9,384 nt of DNA, from contig SXQI01000151.1 of the NCBI GenBank assembly GCA_005793025.1, forward strand, positions 1 to 9,384, in the 5' to 3' direction. This DNA comes from Verrucomicrobiales bacterium. GTDB lineage: Bacteria; Verrucomicrobiota; Verrucomicrobiia; Limisphaerales; SXQI01. The notes below the pieces were generated by a model that worked only from the letters and a program-made list of their open reading frames with translations, had not been told where the DNA came from and made no database searches. The position numbers and the translations under genes are program-made. Of the stretch, positions 1 through 6,943 are shown in pieces (positions within the stretch are counted from its first letter, which is position 1; every line of letters begins with the position of its first letter).

Positions 1-267
1 AGAGACCTTTGCCTGACGGATAACCTTTCGAACCGTCTTTTTCAGCACGAAGAGGTAATCGGACGGATCCTGCAGAGCCGTCTGCGGCGGGAGCACTTGA
101 TCATCTGCATAAAGGAGTTCCTCCATCACGCCATGCGGGTAAGCCTCAGAAGCCGTCGCACAAACTTCGCCGTTGGCAGTGTTTACGAGAACCGCCCGAG
201 CAGAGAGTGTCCCAAAATCAACACCAATAACATAGGTGGTTTTCTTTGCTGTTCGAGTTGAGGTCAT
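1..267 (-). CDS. araB: L-ribulokinase, N-terminal part (runs off left edge)
   Basis: L-ribulokinase of the FGGY carbohydrate kinase family phosphorylates L-ribulose with ATP to L-ribulose 5-phosphate in cytoplasmic L-arabinose catabolism. Only the first 89 codons are present, read leftwards from an ATG at 267; the family is usually about 550 residues, so most of the gene lies outside. The visible part carries the family's first phosphate-binding motif, YVIGVDFGTLSARAVLV (residues 12-28), and the typical early segment with EAYPHGVMEE and LQDPSDYLFVL, which is closer to the Bacillus-type AraB than to the E. coli enzyme. There is no clear Shine-Dalgarno sequence before the ATG. It is divergent from the cysteine synthase gene. 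Ribulokinase is favoured over xylulokinase or glycerol kinase because of GTLSARAV and the ALQDPSDY segment. The family call is strong; the substrate is inferred from N-terminal similarity only. Confidence 0.85.
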   Translation of the reverse strand, partial: MTSTRTAKKTTYVIGVDFGTLSARAVLVNTANGEVCATASEAYPHGVMEELLYADDQVLPPQTALQDPSDYLFVLKKTVRKVIRQAKVS

Positions 268-282
268 TCACAGGATTTTTGC

Positions 283-294
283 GACCGTATGGTC
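283..294. promoter_or_regulatory. Near-palindrome upstream of the ribulokinase start
   Basis: GACCGTATGGTC has matching GACC/GGTC arms with one mismatched pair near the centre. It lies 15 bp upstream of the ribulokinase ATG in the 166-bp divergent gap. The position would suit an operator for a local sugar regulator, but a 12-bp imperfect palindrome can occur by chance and there is no second copy in the window. The rest of the gap (268-433) shows no convincing promoter, riboswitch or small gene. Confidence 0.15.
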
Positions 295-433
295 CCTTGC
301 AAGTCTAAATCTTGAACGGATTCATAATAGGAAAGCAACCCACTCCAAAAACCACGAGTTTTGACTTGCCCAATCTCATCTGTTGCAAACAATTCAGGGA
401 GTTAGCTCCACGGTAAACCACGCTATCAATCTT

Positions 434-1417
434 ATGGGACGCATCTACAACAATATCGTTGAAACTGTCGGTCGCACTCCTCTGGTGAGGTTGAACAAAG
501 TTTGCGCCGGAGTGGACGCAAGAATTCTGCTCAAATGCGAATTTTTCAATCCATTGGGTAGCGTCAAGGATCGTATTGGCATGGCGATGATTGACGATGC
601 TGAGAAGCGTGGGTTGATCAACCAAGATACCACCATTGTTGAACCCACGAGTGGCAACACTGGAATTGCCCTAGCTTTCGTGGCTGCCGCACGAGGCTAT
701 AAACTAATTCTAACGATGCCAGAAACGATGTCTCTGGAGCGTCGGACTTTGCTGGCGATGTTAGGTGCCAAATTGATTCTTACGCCCGGAAGCGAGGGCA
801 TGCGTGGAGCCATCGCTCGAGCCGTTCAGATTCAGCAGGAAACCCCAAACTCATGGGTGCCTCAACAATTTGAGAACGATGCAAATCCCGAGATTCATCG
901 ACGCACAACCGCATTAGAAATATGGGAAGATACCGATGGGCTGGTTGATTTCTTTGTCTCCGCTGTAGGCACGGGTGGAACGATTACCGGGGTGACCGAG
1001 GTGATCAAACCTCTCCGTCCTTCGTTTCAATCTATCGCGGTCGAGCCCAAAGATTCTCCGGTGATTACTCAGACGATTACAGGGCAACCCGTTAAGCCGG
1101 GCCAGCACAAAATCCAAGGAACTGGTGCAGGGTTTGTGCCGAAAAATCTACATCTCAACAATAGCAAGGGAGAACCACAGATTGTTGAATGTGTTCAGGT
1201 CAGCAACGACGATGCCTTCGCGATGGCACGCCGTTTGGCGAAGGAGGAAGGTATTCTTGTTGGGATTTCCACAGGTGCCAACGTTTGGGCTGCGATCGAA
1301 GTTGCCAAACGTCCTGAAAACCAAGGAAAGACAATAGTCACCGTGGCATGTTCCACCGGTGAACGATACTTAAGTACCGCGCTGGCAGCCGAGGCGAAGG
1401 CGGAGGTTGGCGGTTGA
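434..1417 (+). CDS. cysK: Cysteine synthase (O-acetylserine sulfhydrylase), PLP-dependent
   Basis: This PLP enzyme of fold type II joins O-acetylserine and sulfide to give cysteine and acetate in the cytoplasm. From the ATG at 434 it is 327 residues, the normal family length. The opening VETVGRTPLVRLNKV is the usual start of the family. The PLP Schiff-base lysine is Lys45 in NPLGSVKDRIG, the substrate loop is TSGNTG (72-77), the phosphate-binding loop is GTGGT (179-183), and KIQGTGAGFVP (226-236), GISTGAN (277-283) and GERYLST (309-315) are all present. An in-frame TTG at 383 would add 17 residues that do not resemble the family, so the ATG is preferred although its nearest purine run (AGGGAG, 396-401) is too distant to act as a Shine-Dalgarno site. 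There is no C-terminal CBS domain, so cystathionine beta-synthase is less likely. CysK and CysM cannot be separated with certainty. Confidence 0.92.
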   Translation: MGRIYNNIVETVGRTPLVRLNKVCAGVDARILLKCEFFNPLGSVKDRIGMAMIDDAEKRGLINQDTTIVEPTSGNTGIALAFVAAARGYKLILTMPETMSLERRTLLAMLGAKLILTPGSEGMRGAIARAVQIQQETPNSWVPQQFENDANPEIHRRTTALEIWEDTDGLVDFFVSAVGTGGTITGVTEVIKPLRPSFQSIAVEPKDSPVITQTITGQPVKPGQHKIQGTGAGFVPKNLHLNNSKGEPQIVECVQVSNDDAFAMARRLAKEEGILVGISTGANVWAAIEVAKRPENQGKTIVTVACSTGERYLSTALAAEAKAEVGG

Positions 1418-1513
1418 TAGGGTTTTTGCTGATTTTCTCGGAGTTTTCCTTAGCACCGATTGCTCCGCCCGGTCGTTGACGATTCTCGCCGTCATGGACT
1501 ACAACTCTCCTTG

Positions 1514-4240
1514 ATGCTCGGTTTCGACCTCAATTTTCAGGACGGTGGTATCCATCTGCCACAACTGGACTTGTGGTTAGATCCTCGCGTTGTTCAGAGG
1601 GATTCGCAGCTAGTTTTCATTAGCCGCCCAGATCATTTTGCAAGTCATCGAGAGGTGATTCTGAGCGAAGCATCGGCGGCTATCACCCCAGCCTCTGGGA
1701 CTCTTGAAGTCAAAAAGCATATTCTCGCGTTTGATCAACCATTCGCTCCACCGAATGTGCCCATCCCCTTTGAAATCACATTGCTCCCAGCGGGTGGAAT
1801 ACCTGGGGCCACCATGGCTTGGGTTTTTGATGGTAAAAAATCCCTCCTCTACACCGGTAGTTTTAAATTAACCGCTGGGAAACACGGGGAACACTGTCGG
1901 CCAAGGCCGTCCAATATTTTAATTTTGGAGACGGTTTATGGTCTTCCTATTTACCGATTTCCTCCAAGAGGAGAAGTGATTCAGGATGTTGTCCGGTTTT
2001 GTCAGGAGACATTGGAGAAAAAAGAGATCCCAGTTCTGTTTGGGAATTGCTCAGGAGTCGTGGAGGATATTGTGCGTGAACTAGCGTGCACCAGCATCCC
2101 AGTGGTATTCTTGGACGCCATCCATCGCTTCAGCATTCCTTACTTGCCGGGCCACGTTGTCATCGGCCCAGAGAGTTTCAACAGTTCTTTGGACGTCAAG
2201 AATCTTGGAAAAACTCGCACGGCACTCCTTTCTGGTTCCGCAATGGCCGCGAATTCTAAGGAGGAATCTGGGGTCGATATTGCGTTTCCACTCAGCGACC
2301 ATCCAGATTTTTCTGAGCTGCTCCAGATGGTACAACTGGTGAATCCTTCGAAGATATACACAGTGCACGGCTTCGCTTCAGACTTCTCGAGAACGCTCCG
2401 GGAGATGGGGTACGATGCGCAGGATCTCACCGAGCCAAATCAACTTGATCTCGGGATTCAGATGGTTCGTCGCCAATCGATAAACCGCATAAGCAACTCG
2501 GAGGTAACGTGCCATGATGCTTTTGAGCCACTGATTCCAGCGATTACATCGTTTGAAATATTCGCACAGACTTGTGCTCTCATCTCTGCAAACACACGAA
2601 AAACAGAAAAAATACAACTGCTGGCAACCTATATGCGACAATTGCCTTCAGGGGAATTATCGCACACAGCCACATGGTTTACGGGAACTCCGTTCGTTTC
2701 TTCCCAGAATCGAACATTACAACTTGGTTGGGCAATCATTCGTGATGCTTTGTGTCTCGCAGGGGAAATCGACCATTCTCAGTTTGGTAGAACTTATCTC
2801 AACCACAGTGAATTAGGGGAGTGCGCTTCGGAGATTCTCGCGACAAAGTTTCGGCCGCAGCATTTTCCATCTCTACTGCGAATCCATGAGTTGTTCTTGC
2901 AACTTCACGCTGCGAAAGGTCCGACAGAAAAAAAACCTCTGCTCAGGAAGGCCTTTCTGGAAGCTTCTCCACTTGCAGCAAAATTCCTTGTAAAAATCCT
3001 CACAGGAGATTTGCGGATCGGATTAAAGGAAGGCTTGGTAGAAGAAAGTCTAGCACAGGCATTTGATTGTTCCCTCGAAGCGGTAAAAAACGCGAACCTG
3101 CTTCTTGGCGATATTGGTCAAACCGCCACGATGGCACGAGATGGACGTTTGGAATCTGTTTCGATTGTGCCGTTTCGTCCCGTCCGATATATGCTGGCCT
3201 CACCTGGGGAGACTTCCCGAGAAATTTGGTCACGTATCGCTTCTTGGCAAACAGAGCGAGAGAATGACTCTCCGTTACCCCTTTGGACGGTCTCCCCTGC
3301 AGAGGGGTGGAGTGAGGCAAAATACGATGGTGTTCGTGCCCAAATCCATAAAGTGGGGTCCCATGTTGAGATCTACTCCCGTGATCTCAAGGTGATTACC
3401 CCTGCGTTCCCTGAGATAGCAAATCGTATTAGGGGGTTATCCCAAAACCTGATTCTCGATGGGGAGATAATCGCGATGCGGGGGGAGCGTGTCTTGTCTT
3501 ACAGCGACCTACAGAAAAGACTAGGCCGGCGGGAAACAGACTTCTTTTTGAGCGAAGAAATACCTGTTCAATTCATGGCATTTGATCTTCTTTGGCTCGA
3601 TTCCAATAGCCTGTTAAGAGATCCACTTTGGGCGCGACGCCAATCTTTGGGTGCATTGGCTCAAAATGCGTTTCGAGTCTCCAAGATTTCATCCGTGAGA
3701 AACGCAGAACAAATAGAGAACGCGTTCAATGCTGCAAAAGCAAGCGGGTGCGAGGGGGTGATGATTAAAGACCCCTCCAGCATCTATACTCCGGGCCGAC
3801 GAGGGATGTCTTGGCTGCAGTACAAGAAAAACTTCATCACTCTTAATTGTGTCGTAGTAGGTGCTGAGTATGGACACGGCAAGCGGAATTCGATGTTGAG
3901 TGTCTACACTATCGCACTTCGTGACGAGATTTCAGGTGAATTGAAAGCCGTCGGGAAAACATTCGTTGGACTAACCGATCAAGAGATTACTTTCCTCACC
4001 GAACATTTTTCCGAGAACAGACTTGCGCAAATGGGTCGATTTATTGGAGTGAACCCAACGATTGTCTTTGAGATGGCGTTCAGCCAGATTCAGGTTTCCT
4101 CCCGATATGACAGTGGATTGGCGATGCGTTTTCCGCGGGTTGTAAGATTGTGTCCTGAGAAAACCCTTAATCAGGTGGATACTGTCGGAACCGCGCTCTC
4201 TATAGCAGTGGGGGAAACTGGCTCTTCAAAAACCCAATAA
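1514..4240 (+). CDS. Fusion protein: degenerate MBL exonuclease-like domain + ATP-dependent DNA ligase
   Basis: This 908-residue protein has two parts. Residues 1 to about 320 resemble the ligase-associated MBL exonuclease family: ETVYGLPIYRFPP (139-151), LSDHPD (260-265) and YTVHGF (282-287) are recognisable, but the metal motifs are broken (ISRPDHF at 36-42, AGGIPG at 93-98, TGSFK at 114-118). Residues about 340-545 match the ligase N-terminal DNA-binding domain, about 590-780 the adenylation domain and about 781-885 the OB fold. Ligase motifs: I, KYDGVR with nucleophile Lys603; III, LDGE (648-651); IIIa, FDLLWLD (690-696); IV, EGVMIK (747-752); V, WLQYKK (767-772); VI begins RFPR (872-875). 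It should seal DNA nicks with ATP in repair. Separate relatives often sit beside a DEXH helicase and a phosphoesterase, neither of which is here. A TTG at 1460 could add 18 residues; the ATG is preferred because homology begins there. It is 96 bp after cysK with no terminator between. Confidence 0.9.
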   Translation: MLGFDLNFQDGGIHLPQLDLWLDPRVVQRDSQLVFISRPDHFASHREVILSEASAAITPASGTLEVKKHILAFDQPFAPPNVPIPFEITLLPAGGIPGATMAWVFDGKKSLLYTGSFKLTAGKHGEHCRPRPSNILILETVYGLPIYRFPPRGEVIQDVVRFCQETLEKKEIPVLFGNCSGVVEDIVRELACTSIPVVFLDAIHRFSIPYLPGHVVIGPESFNSSLDVKNLGKTRTALLSGSAMAANSKEESGVDIAFPLSDHPDFSELLQMVQLVNPSKIYTVHGFASDFSRTLREMGYDAQDLTEPNQLDLGIQMVRRQSINRISNSEVTCHDAFEPLIPAITSFEIFAQTCALISANTRKTEKIQLLATYMRQLPSGELSHTATWFTGTPFVSSQNRTLQLGWAIIRDALCLAGEIDHSQFGRTYLNHSELGECASEILATKFRPQHFPSLLRIHELFLQLHAAKGPTEKKPLLRKAFLEASPLAAKFLVKILTGDLRIGLKEGLVEESLAQAFDCSLEAVKNANLLLGDIGQTATMARDGRLESVSIVPFRPVRYMLASPGETSREIWSRIASWQTERENDSPLPLWTVSPAEGWSEAKYDGVRAQIHKVGSHVEIYSRDLKVITPAFPEIANRIRGLSQNLILDGEIIAMRGERVLSYSDLQKRLGRRETDFFLSEEIPVQFMAFDLLWLDSNSLLRDPLWARRQSLGALAQNAFRVSKISSVRNAEQIENAFNAAKASGCEGVMIKDPSSIYTPGRRGMSWLQYKKNFITLNCVVVGAEYGHGKRNSMLSVYTIALRDEISGELKAVGKTFVGLTDQEITFLTEHFSENRLAQMGRFIGVNPTIVFEMAFSQIQVSSRYDSGLAMRFPRVVRLCPEKTLNQVDTVGTALSIAVGETGSSKTQ

Positions 4241-4257
4241 TTTGCACGACAGTTTAA

Positions 4258-5652
4258 CTATCGCTGACCCCTGAACGAGTAAGTTTTTTCTAACCACGCT
4301 CGAATTGCGTTCACATCGGCACCCTTCGCACAGTCATCGATGCCTGCGGCCATCCCGCTGATCATTGCTGTCGCAGGAGATGTCCCCGTAACTAAGTAGG
4401 TTTCCCCATTATGTTTGATTGGGGTGGTCCCAGGAGCAATGAGATCTACGAATTCGCCTCGGTTTGCATAGGACGCGACCTTTCCTTGCGTGTCACTGGC
4501 GGTAACTGCGATCACATTCGGGTTTGCAGCGGGAAAAACGGGTTGAGTCGTAGGCTCATTACCTGCTGCTGCGAAAACAATGGTCCCTTTGCTCCGAGCG
4601 TATTCGATGACGTCGTTGAGCAGAAAACTATCTAAACTTCCTCCCGAACTTATGTTGACGATAGATGCACCATTCCCAACAGCCGCATAGATTCCTTTCG
4701 CAAGATCGTAACTCGATGTCGCCTCGTTGTTTCCATAAACGTCTATAGGTAAGATTCTGACCGTAGATCCGGTTCCTTTTGGAGTCACCATTTTCAGCCC
4801 GTTTAAAATGGATTGTGCCATCGCCGTCCCATGTGTTGGGGAACTCGATTGGATGGTGCTCTCCCCTGCAATACTTAAAGGTTTCAAAAGAAACGCGGCT
4901 TGATTTGCTGGTAAAGATTGAACGGCCGTGTCCAGCATCGCAACGACAACGTTACAACCGTCAGTGGTGGTCGTCGGCGAAATCGGAAAGTCGCTTAAGT
5001 CCTGAGTGCGCCCCATTGGACCTTCATCCGGACGGTGATAGGCGTAATTGTTGTCTGCACGGACACCATCCATCTCATCTAGCGATTCTCTAGCTTTTGC
5101 AGCACTTTCCTCAGAATCAAATCGAAGTCGGTAAGACTTCATTTCGTCTGAACGTGCGACGATTGTTCCGTCGAGTTTTTTTGCTAACTCATCAATAGAA
5201 ATCTTGGAATCAGGTGCCAAACTTACTACCAATTCGCGTGCCAACCAATCCGAGGTTTTCGGTCGACCATCCTTGTCGGTCAACAGTTCAGTGGCAGCAG
5301 CAGGGTTGTTTTGGTAGATGCGAATCTCTGTGCCTCCAGCCAGTGCTGGCACTACAGCATAGTTCAAATCTCCTAGCATTAGGCGAAGGGCCGCACCTCG
5401 ATCCAAGCCCTTAAACTTTACCTGCAGCGGCCGATCTGTTCCGGGTTGGAGATAAACTTTCCAGCCTGTCGCCCTCGAAAGTTTGGAGAGAACCGTGGAC
5501 AGGCTGAGGCCGGATACATTGGCATCAATTCTGCGCGCTTCCTTGTGCCAGATGATGCGTCCTGTAGGCAGTGCGAATGCATCCTTGGCTAAAACTTTGG
5601 CTGGCACTAACAAGGCGAAGGCGACCGTGAAGATTATTCGCAGTGGATGCAT
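4258..5652 (-). CDS. Secreted S8 (subtilisin-like) serine protease with STN and propeptide domains
   Basis: A probable exported endopeptidase of 464 residues from the ATG at 5652. Residues 1-22 form a good Sec signal peptide (MHPLR, then a hydrophobic IIFTVAFALLVP core, cleavage after VLA). Residues about 41-113 resemble an STN domain, the short N-terminal domain of secretins and TonB receptors (VSGLSLSTVLSKLSRATGW, then FKGLDRGAALRLML). Residues about 139-206 resemble a fervidolysin/I9-type propeptide. The catalytic domain runs from about 232 to the end, with Asp241 (AMLDTA), His274 (THGTAMA), oxyanion Asn365 (AAAGNEP) and Ser425 (GTSPATA), so the triad is complete. GTSPATAM departs from the usual GTSMATPH. 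Cys233 and Cys441 could pair after export. An in-frame TTG at 5670 would add six residues and lengthen the n-region. It lies 86 bp downstream of the prepilin peptidase gene. Its substrate is unknown. Confidence 0.88.
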   Translation of the reverse strand: MHPLRIIFTVAFALLVPAKVLAKDAFALPTGRIIWHKEARRIDANVSGLSLSTVLSKLSRATGWKVYLQPGTDRPLQVKFKGLDRGAALRLMLGDLNYAVVPALAGGTEIRIYQNNPAAATELLTDKDGRPKTSDWLARELVVSLAPDSKISIDELAKKLDGTIVARSDEMKSYRLRFDSEESAAKARESLDEMDGVRADNNYAYHRPDEGPMGRTQDLSDFPISPTTTTDGCNVVVAMLDTAVQSLPANQAAFLLKPLSIAGESTIQSSSPTHGTAMAQSILNGLKMVTPKGTGSTVRILPIDVYGNNEATSSYDLAKGIYAAVGNGASIVNISSGGSLDSFLLNDVIEYARSKGTIVFAAAGNEPTTQPVFPAANPNVIAVTASDTQGKVASYANRGEFVDLIAPGTTPIKHNGETYLVTGTSPATAMISGMAAGIDDCAKGADVNAIRAWLEKTYSFRGQR

Positions 5653-5655
5653 AAA

Positions 5656-5675
5656 AAGGTTCGTAATCAAACCTT
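5656..5675 (-). other. Small hairpin just upstream of the protease start
   Basis: On the minus strand the transcript would fold AAGGUU (5675-5670) against AACCUU (5661-5656) around an 8-nt loop, followed by UUU and the AUG at 5652. The only Shine-Dalgarno-like run before this gene, AAGG, is in the left arm. The stem could act as a translation control element or a weak attenuator. With four A-U and two G-C pairs it is not stable, and chance is a fair explanation. Confidence 0.2.
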
Positions 5676-5738
5676 ACAACAGTTCAAACACGCTCGCGAC
5701 TCAAAGGTTGCGGAAAAGGGTTTACTAATGGAGATGGG

Positions 5739-6887
5739 TCACCTACCCCATCGTGCTGGCAGGAAGATGGATAGACCATCGTAAAGATATTGAGTCCAGT
5801 GGGCTTGCCAATTGAGAGGTATAAAAATCCAAACCACAGCAGCAAGTGCGATGTAAGGTCCGTATTGCACCTTCGCGGACCACTCACGTTTGCCAATGAG
5901 AACCGTCGCGATCGCGACTAAGGATCCGAAGACTGCGCTTAGCATGAGACAAAGCACCGTTGCAGCAGGGCCTAGGAATGCACCGATCGCTGCCATAAAC
6001 TTGACATCCCCTAGCCCCATTGCTTCGCGCGGGATGATGAGTTCATCTGTGGTGACTAGCATTTGATGGATTTCAGAAGGTTGTAACACTTGCTCCCCGA
6101 TCCTGAGTTCTGTGGTTGAGAGACTGACATCCGTATCTCGATAACAAATCTCCGGAAGTTCAACCCTGCTAGCTCGTAGGGTGATTCGATCTGAGGATCG
6201 ATAAAAAATGTCTTCATAGGGGATTACTTTATCGGGGAAAGTAATTCCAGTTTCTCCGAAGACAAGACAGGTCCCGTTCGGAAACTCAAAACGCTGACGG
6301 CCGAATAGAACCTTTCCCAAGCGCAACATTCCATAAACGATTCCACCACCGATCAGGATTCCGTAGAAACTGATCCGCATTGCGGCAGCTCGGTCGGAGG
6401 TGTGATGAATTGCTGGAATAATCACCGTGGCAAGGAACCCTGCACCGATCCCACCAAGTGTTATTTCGTCTGGGATGATGAAGTGGTCGTAATCAATAAA
6501 AGTGGCCGCTACCAACCCTGCCAACACCACGCTCATCACAATCGAAATCGGCCAGTAAATGTCTCCATACCGCAACCAAGCACCAACGAACAGAAGTCCA
6601 GTCAACACTTCCACCAATAGGTAACGAATGGAGATTGGATTCTGGCAATTCTGACAACGGCCTCGCAGCAAGATCCAAGTGAAGATCGGCACGTTAAGAA
6701 ACCAAGGGATGCGGTATTCACATTGAGGGCAGTGTGAGGGAGGAGAAATGACGCTTTTTCCTAATGGTAGCCTGTGGATGCAGACATTGAGGAAACTACC
6801 TACCATAGATCCTAATGCGAACATAACCATCGACCAAAAATGGAATGGCACCCCTGCCCAGAGTCTAGAATCAAAATTTAGGTCCAT
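5739..6887 (-). CDS. pilD: Prepilin peptidase (type IV leader peptidase, A24 family)
   Basis: An inner-membrane aspartic protease that cleaves the leader of type IV pilins or type II secretion pseudopilins and usually N-methylates the new N-terminus. From the ATG at 6887 it has 382 residues, longer than the usual 250-290. The first membrane segment ends in GSFLNVCIHRLP. It is followed by the cytoplasmic zinc loop with two CxxC pairs (Cys53/56 and Cys78/81). The two catalytic aspartates are Asp132 in FIDYDHFIIPD and Asp294 in GLGDVKF. I count about seven membrane segments (about 15-36, 88-105, 110-131, 141-160, 171-191, 298-332, 343-359). The extra length is a hydrophilic, probably beta-rich insert at about 192-288, just before the second catalytic motif. 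It lies 56 bp downstream of aroE, with only a weak ribosome site. The window contains no pilin or secretion ATPase gene, so T4P or T2SS use is undecided. Confidence 0.93.
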   Translation of the reverse strand: MDLNFDSRLWAGVPFHFWSMVMFALGSMVGSFLNVCIHRLPLGKSVISPPSHCPQCEYRIPWFLNVPIFTWILLRGRCQNCQNPISIRYLLVEVLTGLLFVGAWLRYGDIYWPISIVMSVVLAGLVAATFIDYDHFIIPDEITLGGIGAGFLATVIIPAIHHTSDRAAAMRISFYGILIGGGIVYGMLRLGKVLFGRQRFEFPNGTCLVFGETGITFPDKVIPYEDIFYRSSDRITLRASRVELPEICYRDTDVSLSTTELRIGEQVLQPSEIHQMLVTTDELIIPREAMGLGDVKFMAAIGAFLGPAATVLCLMLSAVFGSLVAIATVLIGKREWSAKVQYGPYIALAAVVWIFIPLNWQAHWTQYLYDGLSIFLPARWGR

Positions 6888-6943
6888 GAACAAAACTTTA
6901 CAAATTCTGGTTCGAACTTAGTGAGCACTGGAAAAACCAAAAA

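Noticed and set aside
361..393. TTGACT as a -35 element for cysteine synthase
   Set aside because: No acceptable -10 lies 16-18 bp downstream; the best nearby AT-rich hexamer is about 21 bp away. CATAAT at 323-328 also lacks a properly spaced -35.
305..660. Open frames on the minus strand across the start of cysteine synthase (305-625 and 445-660)
   Set aside because: They overlap a strongly recognised gene on the other strand, have compositionally odd proteins with no recognisable motif, and mirror its codon pattern.
1418..1513. Terminator or small gene between cysteine synthase and the ligase fusion
   Set aside because: No stable hairpin with a T run and no credible start with a ribosome site; the frame of the ligase fusion has a stop at 1451-1453.
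4241..4257. Bidirectional terminator between the convergent ligase and protease genes
   Set aside because: The 17-bp gap and adjoining coding ends have no inverted repeat that I can find; termination may rely on Rho or on antisense read-through.
6910..6917. GGTTCGAAC as a tRNA T-loop between aroE and pilD
   Set aside because: Only the T-loop-like palindrome GTTCGAAC is present; the 56-bp gap is too short for a tRNA and there are no acceptor or anticodon arms.
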